From positions 1-64,000 of the forward strand of contig JARBJD010000370.1 of assembly GCA_033064195.1 (NCBI GenBank): a DNA stretch of 64,000 nucleotides. Direction: 5' to 3'. This stretch comes from Blattamonas nauphoetae. Lineage: Eukaryota > Preaxostyla > Oxymonadida. The translations under genes and the position numbers were made by a program. Shown in pieces: positions 44,117-55,623 of the stretch. The notes beneath the pieces were generated by a model, which did no database searches, was not told the DNA's origin, and saw only the letters and a list, made by a program, of their open reading frames with translations. The stretch's first letter is position 1. Each line of letters begins with the position of its first letter.

Positions 44117-44961
44117 TTCATGCCCACCCTTCACAAATCATCCACTTCAACTCAATCGTTCTTATTTTTCCAACATTTCATTGCACTCACTGCTTATCCT
44201 TATTCGGACGCCTTCCACAACACTCCTCATGTTGGCTCCAACAGACCCACTTCCAACGACTTCGAACACCACCCACCTTAACACTTCGTTATTCTCACGT
44301 CACTGTTCACAAAATGAACAATCATCAGTCAGCGAGTCCGTCATCACATCGACAAACTTGACACAAGCCAGCTCAAACACACACAACCAGAACGGGACCT
44401 GGCATTTCAGTGATTCCATTTCTCTTCTTGAATCTGAGTGGAACCAACAATCCCCGAGATTGTCCCCTCGTTCGTGAACAGCTCTGTGTCTCTTGATTCA
44501 CCATCTTTCTTCGAAGACATCATCACCGCCATGCATGCCGTTCATTCCCGACTCGCCTGACTCAACTATCTGTCTTTCTTTCCCCTCCTTCACCATTCTT
44601 CCTTTTGCGCTGTTCCTTCGTCTTTGATTGATTTTCGCTTTTCTGGTTTCCTTCTGTTTGATTTCTGTTTTCACTTCCTGTCACTCAGTCATCATTCGTT
44701 TGATTCTCCTGGAATTGAACGAAATGATTCACACATTACTACTATGTTTTTTCTGGACTTTTTCACAAAACTATGTGAATTATGAAGCCACAAAATCTTC
44801 CGAGAATCATGTTACTAAGAATTGTCCATCTTGAATTTTACTTTTCCAGAAATATCGTGTTCACTTAGAGGGTGAGTCCGATCCAACCCATTATTCTGTC
44901 TTTGCAGGAATCTATTCATTCTCAATCTTCTCCCAACAAACACTCGGAACTTCAATCACCG
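44117..44961. other. intergenic between receptors D and E
   Basis: No gene recognised. The final 80 bp resemble the leader of gene D (see 34550-34632). Confidence 0.4.
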
Positions 44962-44982
44962 ATGATGATACCCCTCTATTAT
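44962..44982 (+). pseudogene. receptor E: first codons only
   Basis: ATGATGATACCCCTCT matches the start of gene D (ATGATGATACACCTCT). The match resumes at 52161 beyond the 7.2-kb insertion (ATACCCTCTG, then CTATCTTCACCTCC versus CTATATTCACCTCC in D) and then ends in a stop, so only the signal-peptide region of a fifth receptor gene survives, split in two. Confidence 0.65.
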
Positions 44983-45402
44983 ACTGGCGTGACCGAGTTA
45001 AAAGGCTTGGTCAGGGTCACCACCGTTTTCTTCAAAGGGTCAGATCAATTCATCACTTGGAAATATGGTTGAAAGCAGTACAGCAATATCTTAATCGACA
45101 CTAAAACATGGATAAGAAGATGAAACTGTCAGAAGATTTAAAACGATTGTGATCTACCCAGAGTCGACGTTCGCCCATGTCCGACATCTTCCATGATGCC
45201 AACAACACATCAACAAGGTGTGCTTCACCAGTCTTATCATCTTACCCGTCGTTTCATCACGTCCTGCAGATTTTTTACCGTCTCTATTCAGTTCTTTCGT
45301 CTTGATCCCAGTTTTAATCTCCTCTCTTCACAAATCCATCAAGTGTGGATGACTGTGGATTTAAACAACACTTCTTGTCAGATAGAAGATGAATCTGCAA
45401 GC

Positions 45403-47335
45403 TGAGACTGCGAAGAAGACAACAATGAGGAACAGGCGGAAGAAGAGAACGAAGAGAAAGAAGACAACGTGTACGATGATCAATTTGAGGAAGGGATGTC
45501 TGAAGACGTTGCGAATGCACTAGAAGATGCTGGAGAAGTTGAGGGACAGGATGGTGGTGCCGACTCTGGTAGTGAACCAGACGACGAGAAAGGTGGTTTG
45601 GACGCTGAATGTGACAATGAAGAATTGGGAGAAGAACTAACGGAAAGCAGGATGAGCGAGTCTGAACACGGAGAATTGGAGGAGAATCAAAATGTCGACG
45701 AAGGAGAAGCTGAAGATGAAGGAGATGTCGATCCAGAACAGTCGATACAACCGGAAGAGAATGATGACGAAAACAAGGAATGATCCAACGGAGAACAAGC
45801 AAAAGGTGAAGATGAGGTGCAGGAAGGTGGATATATTGAGCAATTCGACGAAGGATCGGAATGGGAACAGGCGCAAGATGAATCGACGAAACAGATCGAA
45901 GTGGACAACGACGATGACTACGATACTTACCCCGAAGAACATGAGGATGATGCTGAAGGAAAAATCGAAGCTGATAAACAAGAAGGTGATGAGGAAGGGA
46001 AAGAAATGGTAGAGGAATTGGAAGACACTGAAGGAGAAGCCGCTGAGGATGGAAATGACGAAAAAGAAGACGCGAATGCTGAATTGAAGGGCGATGTGGA
46101 GATACAGGAGAACAATGAAGGGAATGAAGAATGTGATGATGAAGAACCAGATGGACAAGACGACGCATCTGACCGCGATGAAGAAGCAATAAAAGAAGAT
46201 GAAATTGAAGCTGATGGGAACATCGATGAAGAGAAGGACGCGGAAGCTGACGAGGTGGTTAGCACACGCACATTTGAACGGGAAGCGCCGGATGAGTTTG
46301 GGGATGGAAAGACTGAAGAATCAGAAGAGGATAAGACTGAAGGGGGTGCAGAAAACGATGAGAATGAGGAAATTTCAAACATTGAAATGATCATGAAGGA
46401 CAAAGACAACCAACTAGATGAGATCCAATCACCCGATCCTGCCGATCAAGATATTGGTGAAAAGGACGATGTGATGGAAGGAAAAAGCGAAGTATCTGAT
46501 TAGGAAGGCGGAAATGATGAGTTGGTGGAGGAGGGAACAGGAAAAGCTGGAAACGATAAGGAGGGTGAGATCAAAACTGTCGTTTCCTCCTTCCACCCAG
46601 AACGACAAGACCGACCTAAATGGGGAAGAAAACGAAAATGAAGATGATAAAAAGGCGAATACTGCCTATCTGCAGGATAATGAAGAAAACCACGAACTGC
46701 GCACGTATGACGTTTCACAACCCGATCAAGGATACACTGAGGAAGAGAACGAGGGAAAAGAGGAAGAAATGATCGAAGTCGATGAGGTGAATGATGCTGA
46801 AGCAGAATTTGGTGAAGGTGACGCAGAAGACGAAGAAAAAGGTGAAACTGAAGGAAAAGGGGAAGATGAGGAAGGAGAAAACGAAGAAATTGAGGAGATT
46901 GAATATGTGGAGGAAGATGTGAGTAGAGATGGGGAAGAAGTGTTGGAAGGAGAGGAAGAGATTATGAAAGAGATTGAAGAGGAAGAAGTTGAGAATGGGG
47001 AGACAGAGAAAGAGGAAGAGAATGAGGAAGAATGGGAAGGAGAGAGTCGAGAAGAAGAGAAGGAAGGAGAAGAGAAAGACCCCGAAAAAGAGACAGAAGA
47101 GGAGAAAGAGAAAGACACAGAGGAGAAAGAGAAAGACACAGAGGAGAGCGATCACTAACATTAAGAAAAGCAAAAAATGACACATCCAACGAGGAACAAG
47201 TGAAAACACGGGAATTTGAGAAAGAGAGTTCTGAGAGCGATGGAGAAGGATACGACGAGGAGAGGAAGGAAGGATACGACGAGGAGAGGAAGGAAGGAGA
47301 GAAGAAGGAAGAGGAAAGGGAATCTGATAAGTAAC
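45403..47335 (+). pseudogene. Glu/Asp-rich protein gene relic
   Basis: Three main open stretches (45469-45783, 45817-46503, 46514-47158) encode extremely acidic protein (runs such as EEGEDEEGENEEIEEIEY) with occasional Asn, Gln and Gly. The first two are in one frame, separated by a TGA at 45781; a TAG at 46501 and a frame change lead into the third. Short tandem repeats occur at 47100-47150 (24-bp unit, GAGGAGAAAGAGAAAGACAC) and 47248-47300 (27-bp unit). It could be a decayed acidic host gene carried by the element, or simply purine-rich repeat sequence. I know of no family to assign. The opposite strand gives Ser/Phe-rich frames that I do not regard as genes. Confidence 0.45.
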
Positions 47336-47656
47336 CAGACGGAGACGAGAAGAAAGACGAAGATTCATCCGAAAGCGACGCTCTCCACATACAAGAAGAA
47401 GTCGAGAGAGAAGAAGAAAAGGAGGAGGAAGAAGACGAAAGAGGGAATGAGGAGGGCGAACTAGGAAGTAAAGGATGAGAAGAGGATTGGATCTGTTTCT
47501 CATGAGCTAAAGGTGACCATTTCACTAGACACACTCGATTAATGTATTTTCAGAGAATCATCTGTATTTTAGGGCCCACATTCGAAAAAACTATCTCGAT
47601 CAAACCAGTCTTTTTCTTCTCAGAACACTCAGGAAAAATGAGAGAGGCTTAATCAT
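47336..47656. other. spacer inside the 7.2-kb element
   Basis: No gene seen. Purine-rich to about 47460, then AT-rich up to the nested MITE. Confidence 0.3.
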
Positions 47657-47949
47657 ACCCCGTGCCCCCTCACCAAAAATTTCAAATATGTCTGGAATGA
47701 AATATTAAATAGGCATGGGCAGCGGTCGGTCCGACTGCTCGTCGACCGACCGACTGCTTTTTAGGATGATCGATCCCATTTCGAACGACATTCTTTTTTT
47801 GATGACAGTATATTGTCTCGATAAACAAACGATTTAAAGAATGAAGATGAGTGAATGTGGTAGAAAGCAAGTAGAACAGCAAAGAATCGGTTTAATGAAG
47901 GAAAATGCTGAGTGAGGGTTCGCTCCTTCCTGTTCCTCTCTCTTCGCCT

Positions 47950-50700
47950 GATGAATCATCTGCACCTCCGCAAACTGAAAAAGGCGAGCATTTGGGCGTT
48001 CAGTGCTGATTGGGCAGAGAGTGACTGGACAGACCCGCTCTTCACGTTGAACTTAGCACAGACAACGGTGAGGGGGACTTCGTTGGCGTGGTCGGAGAGG
48101 ATCAGGGCGGAGTAGAAGCGGCGGGAGATGGCTGGTTGCGAGAGCCAAAGCGAAGATGTTTGGAACTGGCTGAGTGGATTCACAATCAGTTCGTTCAGTT
48201 CCAGCTCGAGCTCGCTCGATCCAGAGTGGATGAAGCCTGTTGCAGGGAGTTTCTTGACCGAATTCTGCCGTGGAATGGGTTGCTTTGTTGTCTCGTCGAG
48301 CTGATCGGGAGGAGTGTCTCTTCCGTCTCTTTGTGCTTCCTGCGACTTGCGGAGGAGGAACTGCTCGTCCACTCCGCAGTGCAGAGCGATGTCCTGTCGG
48401 AGCGGCGAGAGGGAGTGGAAGAGCGTGTGGTACGCCCGCCAGTTGGAGATGGTCACATCGCCTCCGTCGGAGAGGGGCACGCAGAGGAAGAGTGCATGGA
48501 GGTCGTCGGAGAGGCAGAGCGAGTCCACTGCTTTTGTGAGGAGAGTGGAGACAGAGAGTGCGATGTCGATGGGGAGATTCGACTTGAAAGAGGCGATGAC
48601 GATGACAGTTGGGATGAGGACAGTGTCCTCTGTCGGCGGGGGAGTGTCAGTGCCGGTGTGGAGGGTGCTGTGTTGGGGACGACGCGGCAGACGGGGTAAT
48701 CTGAAATGATGTTGTGGGGTTTGATGTGGGGTGTTGTGTTCTATTCGGTTTCCTCCTGCTCTTCCTCTTCCGCTTCGTTCTGTTCGTCTTCTTTGTCTGC
48801 TCTCGTTTTCTCCTTCTCTTCGAGATGGCTAAACTCAATCAACCCGAAGTTGCAGAGACTCATCACGCAGTTCATCACAATCGCGTCGAGTGGGTTGTTC
48901 TCGTCGGGCACTGCTCTGCTTTCTGCCAACCTCCGTTCGGCGTCGAACTCCTTCTGCACCGACTGCAGCTTCTGTACAGTCTGGGCTCGCTTGGCGAGGG
49001 CAGTAACTCCCTTCTTACCTTTTGTCAACGAGGGAGTGAGGAAAGGCGTGGATTGGATGGGAAGAGCGAGCTCCAAACTCTCGTTGAACGAATCTGGCGG
49101 GGTCCTCCCCTGCGACGGATTGGTGACGATTGGAGTGGCAGTGAGGACGTTCAGCGAGACAGCACGAGATGTGGCCTCTTCCTATCGGAACTGCTTGGCT
49201 CGGGCAAGGTTACTGATCTGGATGGAGACGAGCATGTGGTGGCAGAAGCGGAGGACGTCGCCAAACGTGACGACTTTGACAGAGTTCTCGCGGATGAACC
49301 GCCGCTTCTTCTTCCCCACCATTGCGTTCCACTCGCGTCTCTTCGCGTTCCGTGCCTTCCTCTCGTCGTTCAGTATCATTCGTTCTCCTCTCCTTCCCAC
49401 TCTTGCGTCAGCCCCACATTCCCTCTGATTTCCCCGCACACGCAGTCAAGGATCGCCTTGTTCAGCCTCTCTGCCATCTCCACCTGCGTTTCCTGTGTTG
49501 GTGCTTGTTGCTTTGTCCGGTTGGGTCCTCATTATCAGCACCACATCGCCCTCCGTGTCGAACCCTGCTCGCCCAGCACGTCCAGACATCGGTTTGCAGA
49601 GCGACCACGAGATATTGTTCTGAAATGCTGGAGCGGATCAGACACTCGATCTTGTCTCGTAAGTTCTAGTCCTTCAGATGACCGGCGAGGAAGATGGCGG
49701 CCTCCTCGCACATCCGCTTCTTCGAACAGAACACGAGGATACAGTTGTTCTCCCCGCATTCGGTGCAGAGATGGAAGAGATAATTTGTGTCGGACGTGGC
49801 GAACATATCACCGGACAACAATTCCGCGTTTAGCATCCTCCATCTTTTTGCCCGATATGCTGGGCTCATTCAGAAGGACATGTCGAAATGCCTCATCGAA
49901 CGCGAGAACGTTCTTCGGAAACACTCCAATCTCATATAGGTTGGACGGGAGTAATGTTGACGAGCGCTGAATCGGGTGGAGGTGCCTGTGAGTTCGGCTC
50001 GGCCTCTTCGAACAGGAATTCGGATGATGGAGTCGAGTTGAAGAGCGAGTGGTCTGCTTTTGCTCGTTTCAGCCGCTTGATCATCTCCTGTCGAAGTCAG
50101 TCTTCCTCCTCTTTCTTCAGCTGCTTCTCCCACTCTTCTTGCACATCCTTTTCTCTGTCTGACGCGGTGAGCACTTTGGTGAGCATCGATTCCAAAAGAT
50201 GGCCTCGATGGGGATCTTATGTCATGTGCAGTTCGTCGACGACAAATCCTCCGAGGTTTCCGATCCTCCTTTCATCGATTAGGTTCATGATAATCGAATA
50301 TGCCTTTTTTATTCGTGCTTACGGCGAGGAGTTGCTGCACGGTGAGACAGTGGATGGAATTGGGAAAATGCCCTGGATATCAATACACGGTTCAACACGA
50401 AATTGCTAGGTACGCGCAAAGTCAGTGTAGAATTTGATATTTCGGCCGCGATGGAGGCAAATGGAACCGAGATGATTGCGAGCTTGTGTCGGATGGAAAG
50501 GGTATTGTACAGAAGAATGTCTGCGATAAATGACTTCCAACCGGATGTTGGTGCAGAATTAACAAGATTCCAGAAAGCATCGATCACTCCAGGAAGAGAT
50601 AGACGTTGTGTATACCACGGATAGAGGGATGTGATTCCTCGAGAGTGGTAGAGTGCAGAAACTGTTGGGAGGAGAGGTGTTAAATCGAAGTTTGCTTGAA
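47950..50700 (-). pseudogene. POLQ/HELQ-type superfamily 2 helicase, captured and decayed
   Basis: Reading leftwards on the minus strand, the family landmarks come in order: GITSLYPW then RLSLPGVI (Q-motif region, near 50620), SAPTSGWKS (Walker A, family form SAPTSGGKT, near 50540), GGFVVDELHM (motif II, near 50235), CILVFCSKKRMCEEA (domain 2, near 49720), SGRAGRAGFDTEG (motif VI, near 49560), NPLDAIVMNCVMSL (near 48870), SDDLHALFLCVPL and LRQDIALHCGVDEQFL (near 48430-48500), and a C-terminal RFYSALILSD...LTVVCAKFNV block near 48060. POLQ is slightly nearer than HELQ by the ratchet domain. These enzymes unwind DNA in break and crosslink repair. The frame changes repeatedly, a stop directly follows the DELHM block, and the Walker A glycine is replaced by Trp, so this copy is inactive. 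An acidic linker interrupts 48740-48850. Confidence 0.82.
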
Positions 50701-51437
50701 CTTTGTCTTTCCAGAGGCGGTATGAGTTTGAGTGTCAGGATGATACTTATCCCTCAACCAGACAGACGGGGCATCTTCTCTCGGTTCTGTAGTATCAGCT
50801 GCATGCAGAGGAGAAGTAGAATATGTTTATGTCTTGTGAAAGATGTTGTATTGTTCTCAATGACCGAGGAGAGAGAATGACGAGTTCAGAACTGTGGAGA
50901 ATCGTGTTTTGACGGATTCCAGATCTTGATCCATTGGAGGAAGATACGAGAACGGAGTTGGATGATCCTTGTTGATTCTGATCATCTCGTCGATCATTTC
51001 ACCGCTCGACTTTTCAGATGACCTGAAACATGGTTTCCATTCAAGACCAATGAAGAGAAATATGTGAAAAGAGTGAAAAAACTTTGGAGACGCGAACAGA
51101 TGTTGTGAATCGTCCTTAATCCATTTCAGTCTGTCGACTTCAGAGTTGGGCTTGATCAAGCCAGGTTTTGTTGATAAATGACGAGAAAGAGGTCGTTAAG
51201 GATTAAAAAGAAAAAAAAACACCATGTTCGTTTGAATTGGATCTGCAGAAAAGCAGTCAGAACAAAAAGATTGAGTCGGAGTCGGTCGGACAGGCCGACT
51301 TTTAGTCCAATGTTGGGGAAGGACAGACCGACTCAGGGACTCTTGAACCACGACCTTAGAAGCATTAATTTTGTGAAAACTGAGATAAACTAATTAAAGT
51401 GATGTTGTGAATTAAAAATGAAAAAAAGAGAACAATA

Positions 51438-51514
51438 AAGTGTCCCAGGCGGGATTCGATCCTGGGTCCGGGGAGCAAAAAGCTTCCGTGCTACCACTCG
51501 ACTAAAAGGCACTT
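51438..51514 (-). tRNA. tRNA-like sequence inside the helicase-bearing element
   Basis: A 77-nt minus-strand segment with an A-box-like TAGTCGAGTGG and a B-box-like GGATCGAATCC. The outer ends pair (AAGTG with CACTT), and a GGAAG/CTCCC arm encloses a CTTTTTG loop, which would give a UUU anticodon (Lys). The T arm is irregular (CCAGG and CCTGG pair around an 11-nt loop). It is either a divergent tRNA-Lys or a decayed copy. Confidence 0.45.
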
Positions 51515-51725
51515 CAAAAAAGTCGCAGACTCTTTTATTGTTAGGGACAGAACTCGATGTTTTCAGACCGACCACTGCCCATGCCTAATATTAAACACAC
51601 TTTTCATGAAATTTTGTGATTTTGAGGGCGAAAAAAAGCTGCCCATTTTGGCTCGATCCAGCCCATTATTTGTTTCAACACTTCACAAAGATCCTTTTTT
51701 CTATGTTACTTTTGAGAATTCACCA

Positions 51726-51775
51726 ATAGTCTTCACAGCCCCCCCTGCTCTTGAGCGGGGGGCTGTGAAGACTAT
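51726..51775. repeat. perfect 19-bp hairpin
   Basis: The arms 51726-51744 and 51757-51775 pair perfectly (left arm ATAGTCTTCACAG then six C) around a 12-nt loop TGCTCTTGAGC-type sequence. It lies in the right half of the mariner-type MITE. Confidence 0.8.
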
Positions 51776-52160
51776 CCGACATTATGAAAAAGTGTCTGGA
51801 AAAAGGATCGGGTGAAATGTAGATGATTTTATATCTCCAAAACCCGGTCTCAAATCGAAAAATAAATACCAATTCATCGTGAAATGATATTAAACAAAGC
51901 TCCTCTTAAAATATTGGAGGGGGGCACGGGGTAGGATCATGCCATGAGAGAGGATGGCTCCTCTTTCGTGAGTATTGGGAGACAGAAATGTCATTTTACT
52001 CAAATTCTCTTCAATCACTGCATTTCATGCCGTTGAAAGCCATTTTTTGAGATCTACGTGAAACGTTTGATCAGATCTCACCCATAATTTGAAAACTCCC
52101 GGTCACTGACCGTCACCACTTTTTGGCCAAAAGTGACCCGGTCACCCCGGTCACGCCAGT

Positions 52161-52489
52161 ATACCCTCTGTATCATCACTATCTTCACCTCCGAGATTTT
52201 ACCCTGAGTGAGGAAGAGTGAGTGAGATACAGCTCTGACATGGACAGAAACACAGTCAGACGATATTGGGTTAGATACTTGGGAGAAAGATACCCACACA
52301 ACCAGAACCGAAGAAGAAGAAACCCTGAAGATGCAAACTTGTCGAACACAAGGACGACAACCAATCCTCCAGCCCAAAGGTAAATGAAACTAAAAAGTTA
52401 AGCGTGAAGGAATATGATCAAACGAAACCGACATTGACAGGGTGGGAGGGTGGTCACTCTTCCTCACTCATGATAAAATCTCAGATCAT
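52161..52489. other. remnant of receptor E and spacer
   Basis: The first 45 bp continue the signal-peptide region of receptor E. After a stop, no further receptor similarity is seen. Weak open frames only. Confidence 0.4.
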
Positions 52490-54880
52490 TCTTCAATGAT
52501 CTGATTCTGTCCCTCGTTCGGAAGAGTGAGACTTGGGAGTCAAGGGCAAGATGTAGTGTTTCTGGATGACACCAGACTTGGCCGATAACCGCGTGCCTTC
52601 GGCGACTGAAGGGATTGACTCTCCTTTGTGGACCCTCGCTGATATACCCGCCTGTTTTGTTGTGTGTGGCTTGAAGATGTCTAGAATATTGGATTCCCTC
52701 ATCAATCGTCTTACCAGCTCGCGAACCTCATCCACCCTTTGCTCTCTTCCTCTCCCAACATCGAAGAAGAGGGGACACTGTCTCCCAGTCATTTGGCCGT
52801 TCGGCTAAAATCAATTACACCACCTTCTCCAAACTCCCCGTCATCCTCAAGTCGTTGTCAATCTCGTCCTCTCTCAGGACCACTCTCTGTGGTTCAGGAC
52901 TTCGTTTTAAACTCGCCATCAACATAATCGTATTCCCACTCTTCTCCAATCCCACACTCCCACACTCCCACATCGAATCGATGTCATCTCCGTGTACCTC
53001 ATGGCGTGATTCAGAATCATGGATGTCGCAACAATCTGTTGCCAGTCCCCACAGGATCATGCCACTTCTCTCATCCTCCGAATCCCCTCCTCTAGCTGTT
53101 TTGCATCTAACATCGTTCGATATCTTGCCTACTTCGGATCAGCTCGTTTTTGTCCACGGAAATACAGTTGGACAGCCTTAGATTGGCGAACATCCTCAAT
53201 TTCGACATGCTTGCACAGAAAACTCAGCGCTGATCTGGCAGTATCTTGTGATCTCGTCCTACCGGCCCTCTGAGAAAGGAAATTGATGACAGCGGCGTCG
53301 TCAATCGCTTCCCAATCTCGGTTTTCCTTCACACACCACTCAATCCACCTCCTCATTTCCCCAGTATAGTTGCTCTTCGTTTGCTCAGTGAGTCCATTCT
53401 TCCACTCCAATGCAGCTTCGTCTGAAAAACCTTTCATCTTTGCCAGCTCGTCCCAGATATCGCTCGAATCCAGTAACATACGAGCACTCCATCCGGTAAT
53501 CTTGCCCCGCACGCTCTCAAACCCATTCCTTCTTCCAACACGTCACTGCTTCTCCCTACCATCATCTTTCGCTCCGCCAACCTTCCAGCTCTACCGCGCC
53601 CAATAGTGCTGGCCACTCGAACGTCACTACCTGTGCCTCCACGCCATCTCTCGCGATCTTCCTTCCGACAAGTGGGAGCAGTGGATTTGGAGGGAACACG
53701 TAAACCACCTCCCACTTCCAATCAACGAGCAACCCGTTTGTTGCAACCGCTGTCCTTTCTTTCCGCTAGCTTGCAAATCGCGGGAGTTGAGCGTTTGCCT
53801 CCGACGCGAAAGCGTCCAACGTCGGGAGACACCTCATCTGAGTGCATATTCTCCTCTTTCCTCATCGCCGACAATGCTACTCCGACAGCCCTCATCTCCC
53901 TCCAAATCGACAAACTTGCCCTTTCCTCGTCGTCGAACCGACTCTGAAATACGAAACTCCCCATTCCCTGTCTCTCCAGGACTGCACACATTCCCCATTC
54001 TGATGGGTCCGTCGTAACCGTCACTTTTGGTACGAATGGGTTGATGGTTGTCGAAGGCGCCTTCGTCAGACGACTCTTCCACCATTCCAACTCCCCAATC
54101 TCATCCACTCCTAACAATCCCGTTGTCGAGTAGGACCTTTGCAGAAGCAACTCCTCTTTCTTATGCGTTAAATGTCGGGTCCGGATGTGTGCCTGAATTT
54201 CTGCCAGCGAGAACGATTGGAGTGTGCCAATGAGCGAGGCAAGGGGCCAAACCTTGCACGGTTGCACTTTCAGTGCCTGGATGAGTTTGGCGGCGACCTT
54301 CTTTTGAACTGCCGCTATCTTTGCTTCGAGAACTGCCACTGTCATTGTCTGACTGTCCCAAAGGAAGCCCAGGAACTCCATCTTCTGGGCGGGATAAAGT
54401 TGTGACTTGGTCTTGTTTATGGTAAAGCAGTATTTATCCAGTTCCACCAACGCTCTGTCGATATTGTCCATCAGTCCCTCCTCCGTTTCGTCCAAGACCA
54501 GAACGTCGTCCAGGTACGCGACAAGTCTCATAGTTGGCCTGAGTCGAGAGACAACGATCCGCATCAACTTCGTAAAGATCAACGGGGCTGACGACAGCCC
54601 AAACGGCAGGGTCAAGTGCTGGAAGGAACTCCTGCCGCATTGAAAGCATAGAAACGGCTGAGAAGTTGGATGAACTGGGACATGTTGATAATAGCTGTAC
54701 AAAGGACCCGAACATGTTCGTCAAGCCGAACAAAGGGATTCTGGACCAAATTTGAGTCACGTATGTGTCGATGCAGTTGTCGAATAGTCGATTTTTTACT
54801 CACTCGTCGAGATGGAGACCGATCATACCATTCCAAGTTTTATTCCCGTTTCTCTCTAAATTTGGACAGATAATTCATTT
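52490..54880 (-). mobile_element. DIRS-like (tyrosine recombinase) retrotransposon, broken
   Basis: The parts read right to left on the minus strand: reverse transcriptase with LTLPFGLSSAPLIFTKLM and the YLDD catalytic motif (near 54510-54620), RNase H-like region (TVTTDPSEWGMCAVLE, near 54020), then a tyrosine recombinase whose N-terminal DNA-binding helices lie near 53200-53500 (TKSNYTGEMRRWIEWC) and whose C-terminal end (FKPHTTKQAGISARVHKG, then a KHYI end) lies near 52550-52680. This order and the YR enzyme mark the DIRS/Ngaro group. The copy is broken, with several interruptions, and its gag end and terminal repeats are not recognised. Moderately old. It abuts the second Polinton fragment. 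Confidence 0.78.
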
Positions 54881-55623
54881 TTAAAAACAAACATCAACAG
54901 TGTGAATTGTTAAGACAGCATGGCACAACGATCAACACTTAAACAGATGGTTGAGATGGGAAATCAAACACCAAGGTTCGGTTTTACCTGAATAAACATT
55001 GATTGATCTCGAAAACGTTGATGGACGATGAGAGATGAGGAGGAGAGATCAACGATGGATAAGATTTTGAGTGAAACAGGAAGAGGACTTGATGGGAGGC
55101 TGCTGATGAAGAGTGTTGGCAGATGGGAAGCTTGGTGACCGACTGTTGAGGTCGAACTGGTTTTTGTGAAGAACAGTGAGGTCGCGAAAGATTGATGCAG
55201 AATGTTTGAGTCCAACGAACATGAATATTCTCTCAGACATCAAAGAACCAACCTTACCAGCTGTAGTTTGCTAATTATTAACTTTCAGAGTCGCAGTCAT
55301 GGTGAACGTAATGAATGAATCATCAATTTGACAAATGTCTTGATTACCAGTCAGTGGAATGATTATTTCCTGTCCTTTATCGAAGCGTGAATTCTCTGAT
55401 GGTTTCAATTCCTCGATCGAAGTGCTGTGTGCTCCATCATTCATGAGGTAATTAATGTGATGTTCGGACATGAGTTGCAGTTGGATTTGACCAATATCAT
55501 CTCGAGTGTACTTGATTGATCCAGTTGTATTTCCAGTCAATGATGATGCTCCTGTTCTTTTGTTTGTCAGATGTGTAATATGCGACTTCATCTTATCAAA
55601 AATAAAAAATCAAATGAATGTTT

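Larger units (their letters stand above)
47710..51587. mobile_element. 3.9-kb TIR element carrying a helicase gene (Pack-type)
   Basis: The ends are inverted repeats TAGGCATGGGCAG followed by a C or T and GGTCGGTC. The element is flanked by an exact 8-bp duplication ATATTAAA (47702-47709 and 51588-51595). An 8-bp duplication and TGGGCA-type ends point to the hAT superfamily. Subterminal CGGTCGG/CCGACCG words cluster inside both ends (47720-47755 and 51265-51335), like hAT transposase binding sites. No transposase is present. Most of the interior is a minus-strand POLQ/HELQ-type helicase pseudogene, and a tRNA-like sequence lies near the right end. This is best read as a non-autonomous element that captured a host gene. 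Confidence 0.8.
47657..51931. mobile_element. mariner-type MITE, split by the helicase-bearing element
   Basis: The ends are inverted repeats CCCCGTGCCCCCT (left at 47657; right as reverse complement ending 51931), each flanked by TA (47655-47656 and 51932-51933), as expected for Tc1/mariner elements. Without the inner insertion it is only about 390 bp and non-coding. It contains a strong 19-bp hairpin at 51726-51775. Confidence 0.65.
44983..52160. mobile_element. 7.2-kb composite element with short TIRs, inserted in receptor E
   Basis: The ends are inverted repeats ACTGGCGTGACCG (left, 44983; right, reverse complement ending 52160), followed inside by runs of GTGACC/GGTCAC words. Flanking direct repeats are imperfect: ATACCCCTCT at 44968 and ATACCCTCT at 52161. 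The interior holds an acidic coding relic (45.4-47.3 kb) and a nested mariner-type MITE that itself contains a helicase-bearing TIR element. Without the nested parts this element is about 2.9 kb. No transposase of its own is seen. The superfamily is uncertain; the flank repeats suggest hAT- or Mutator-like target duplications that have drifted. Confidence 0.6.

Noticed and set aside
45314-47534. Ser/Phe/Leu-rich minus-strand frames opposite the acidic relic
   Set aside because: They mirror GAA/GAG-rich sequence (TTC/CTC on the other strand) and carry no motif.
48088-49970. Long plus-strand open frames over the helicase region
   Set aside because: The minus strand carries ordered helicase motifs; the plus frames are Arg/Ser-rich shadows.
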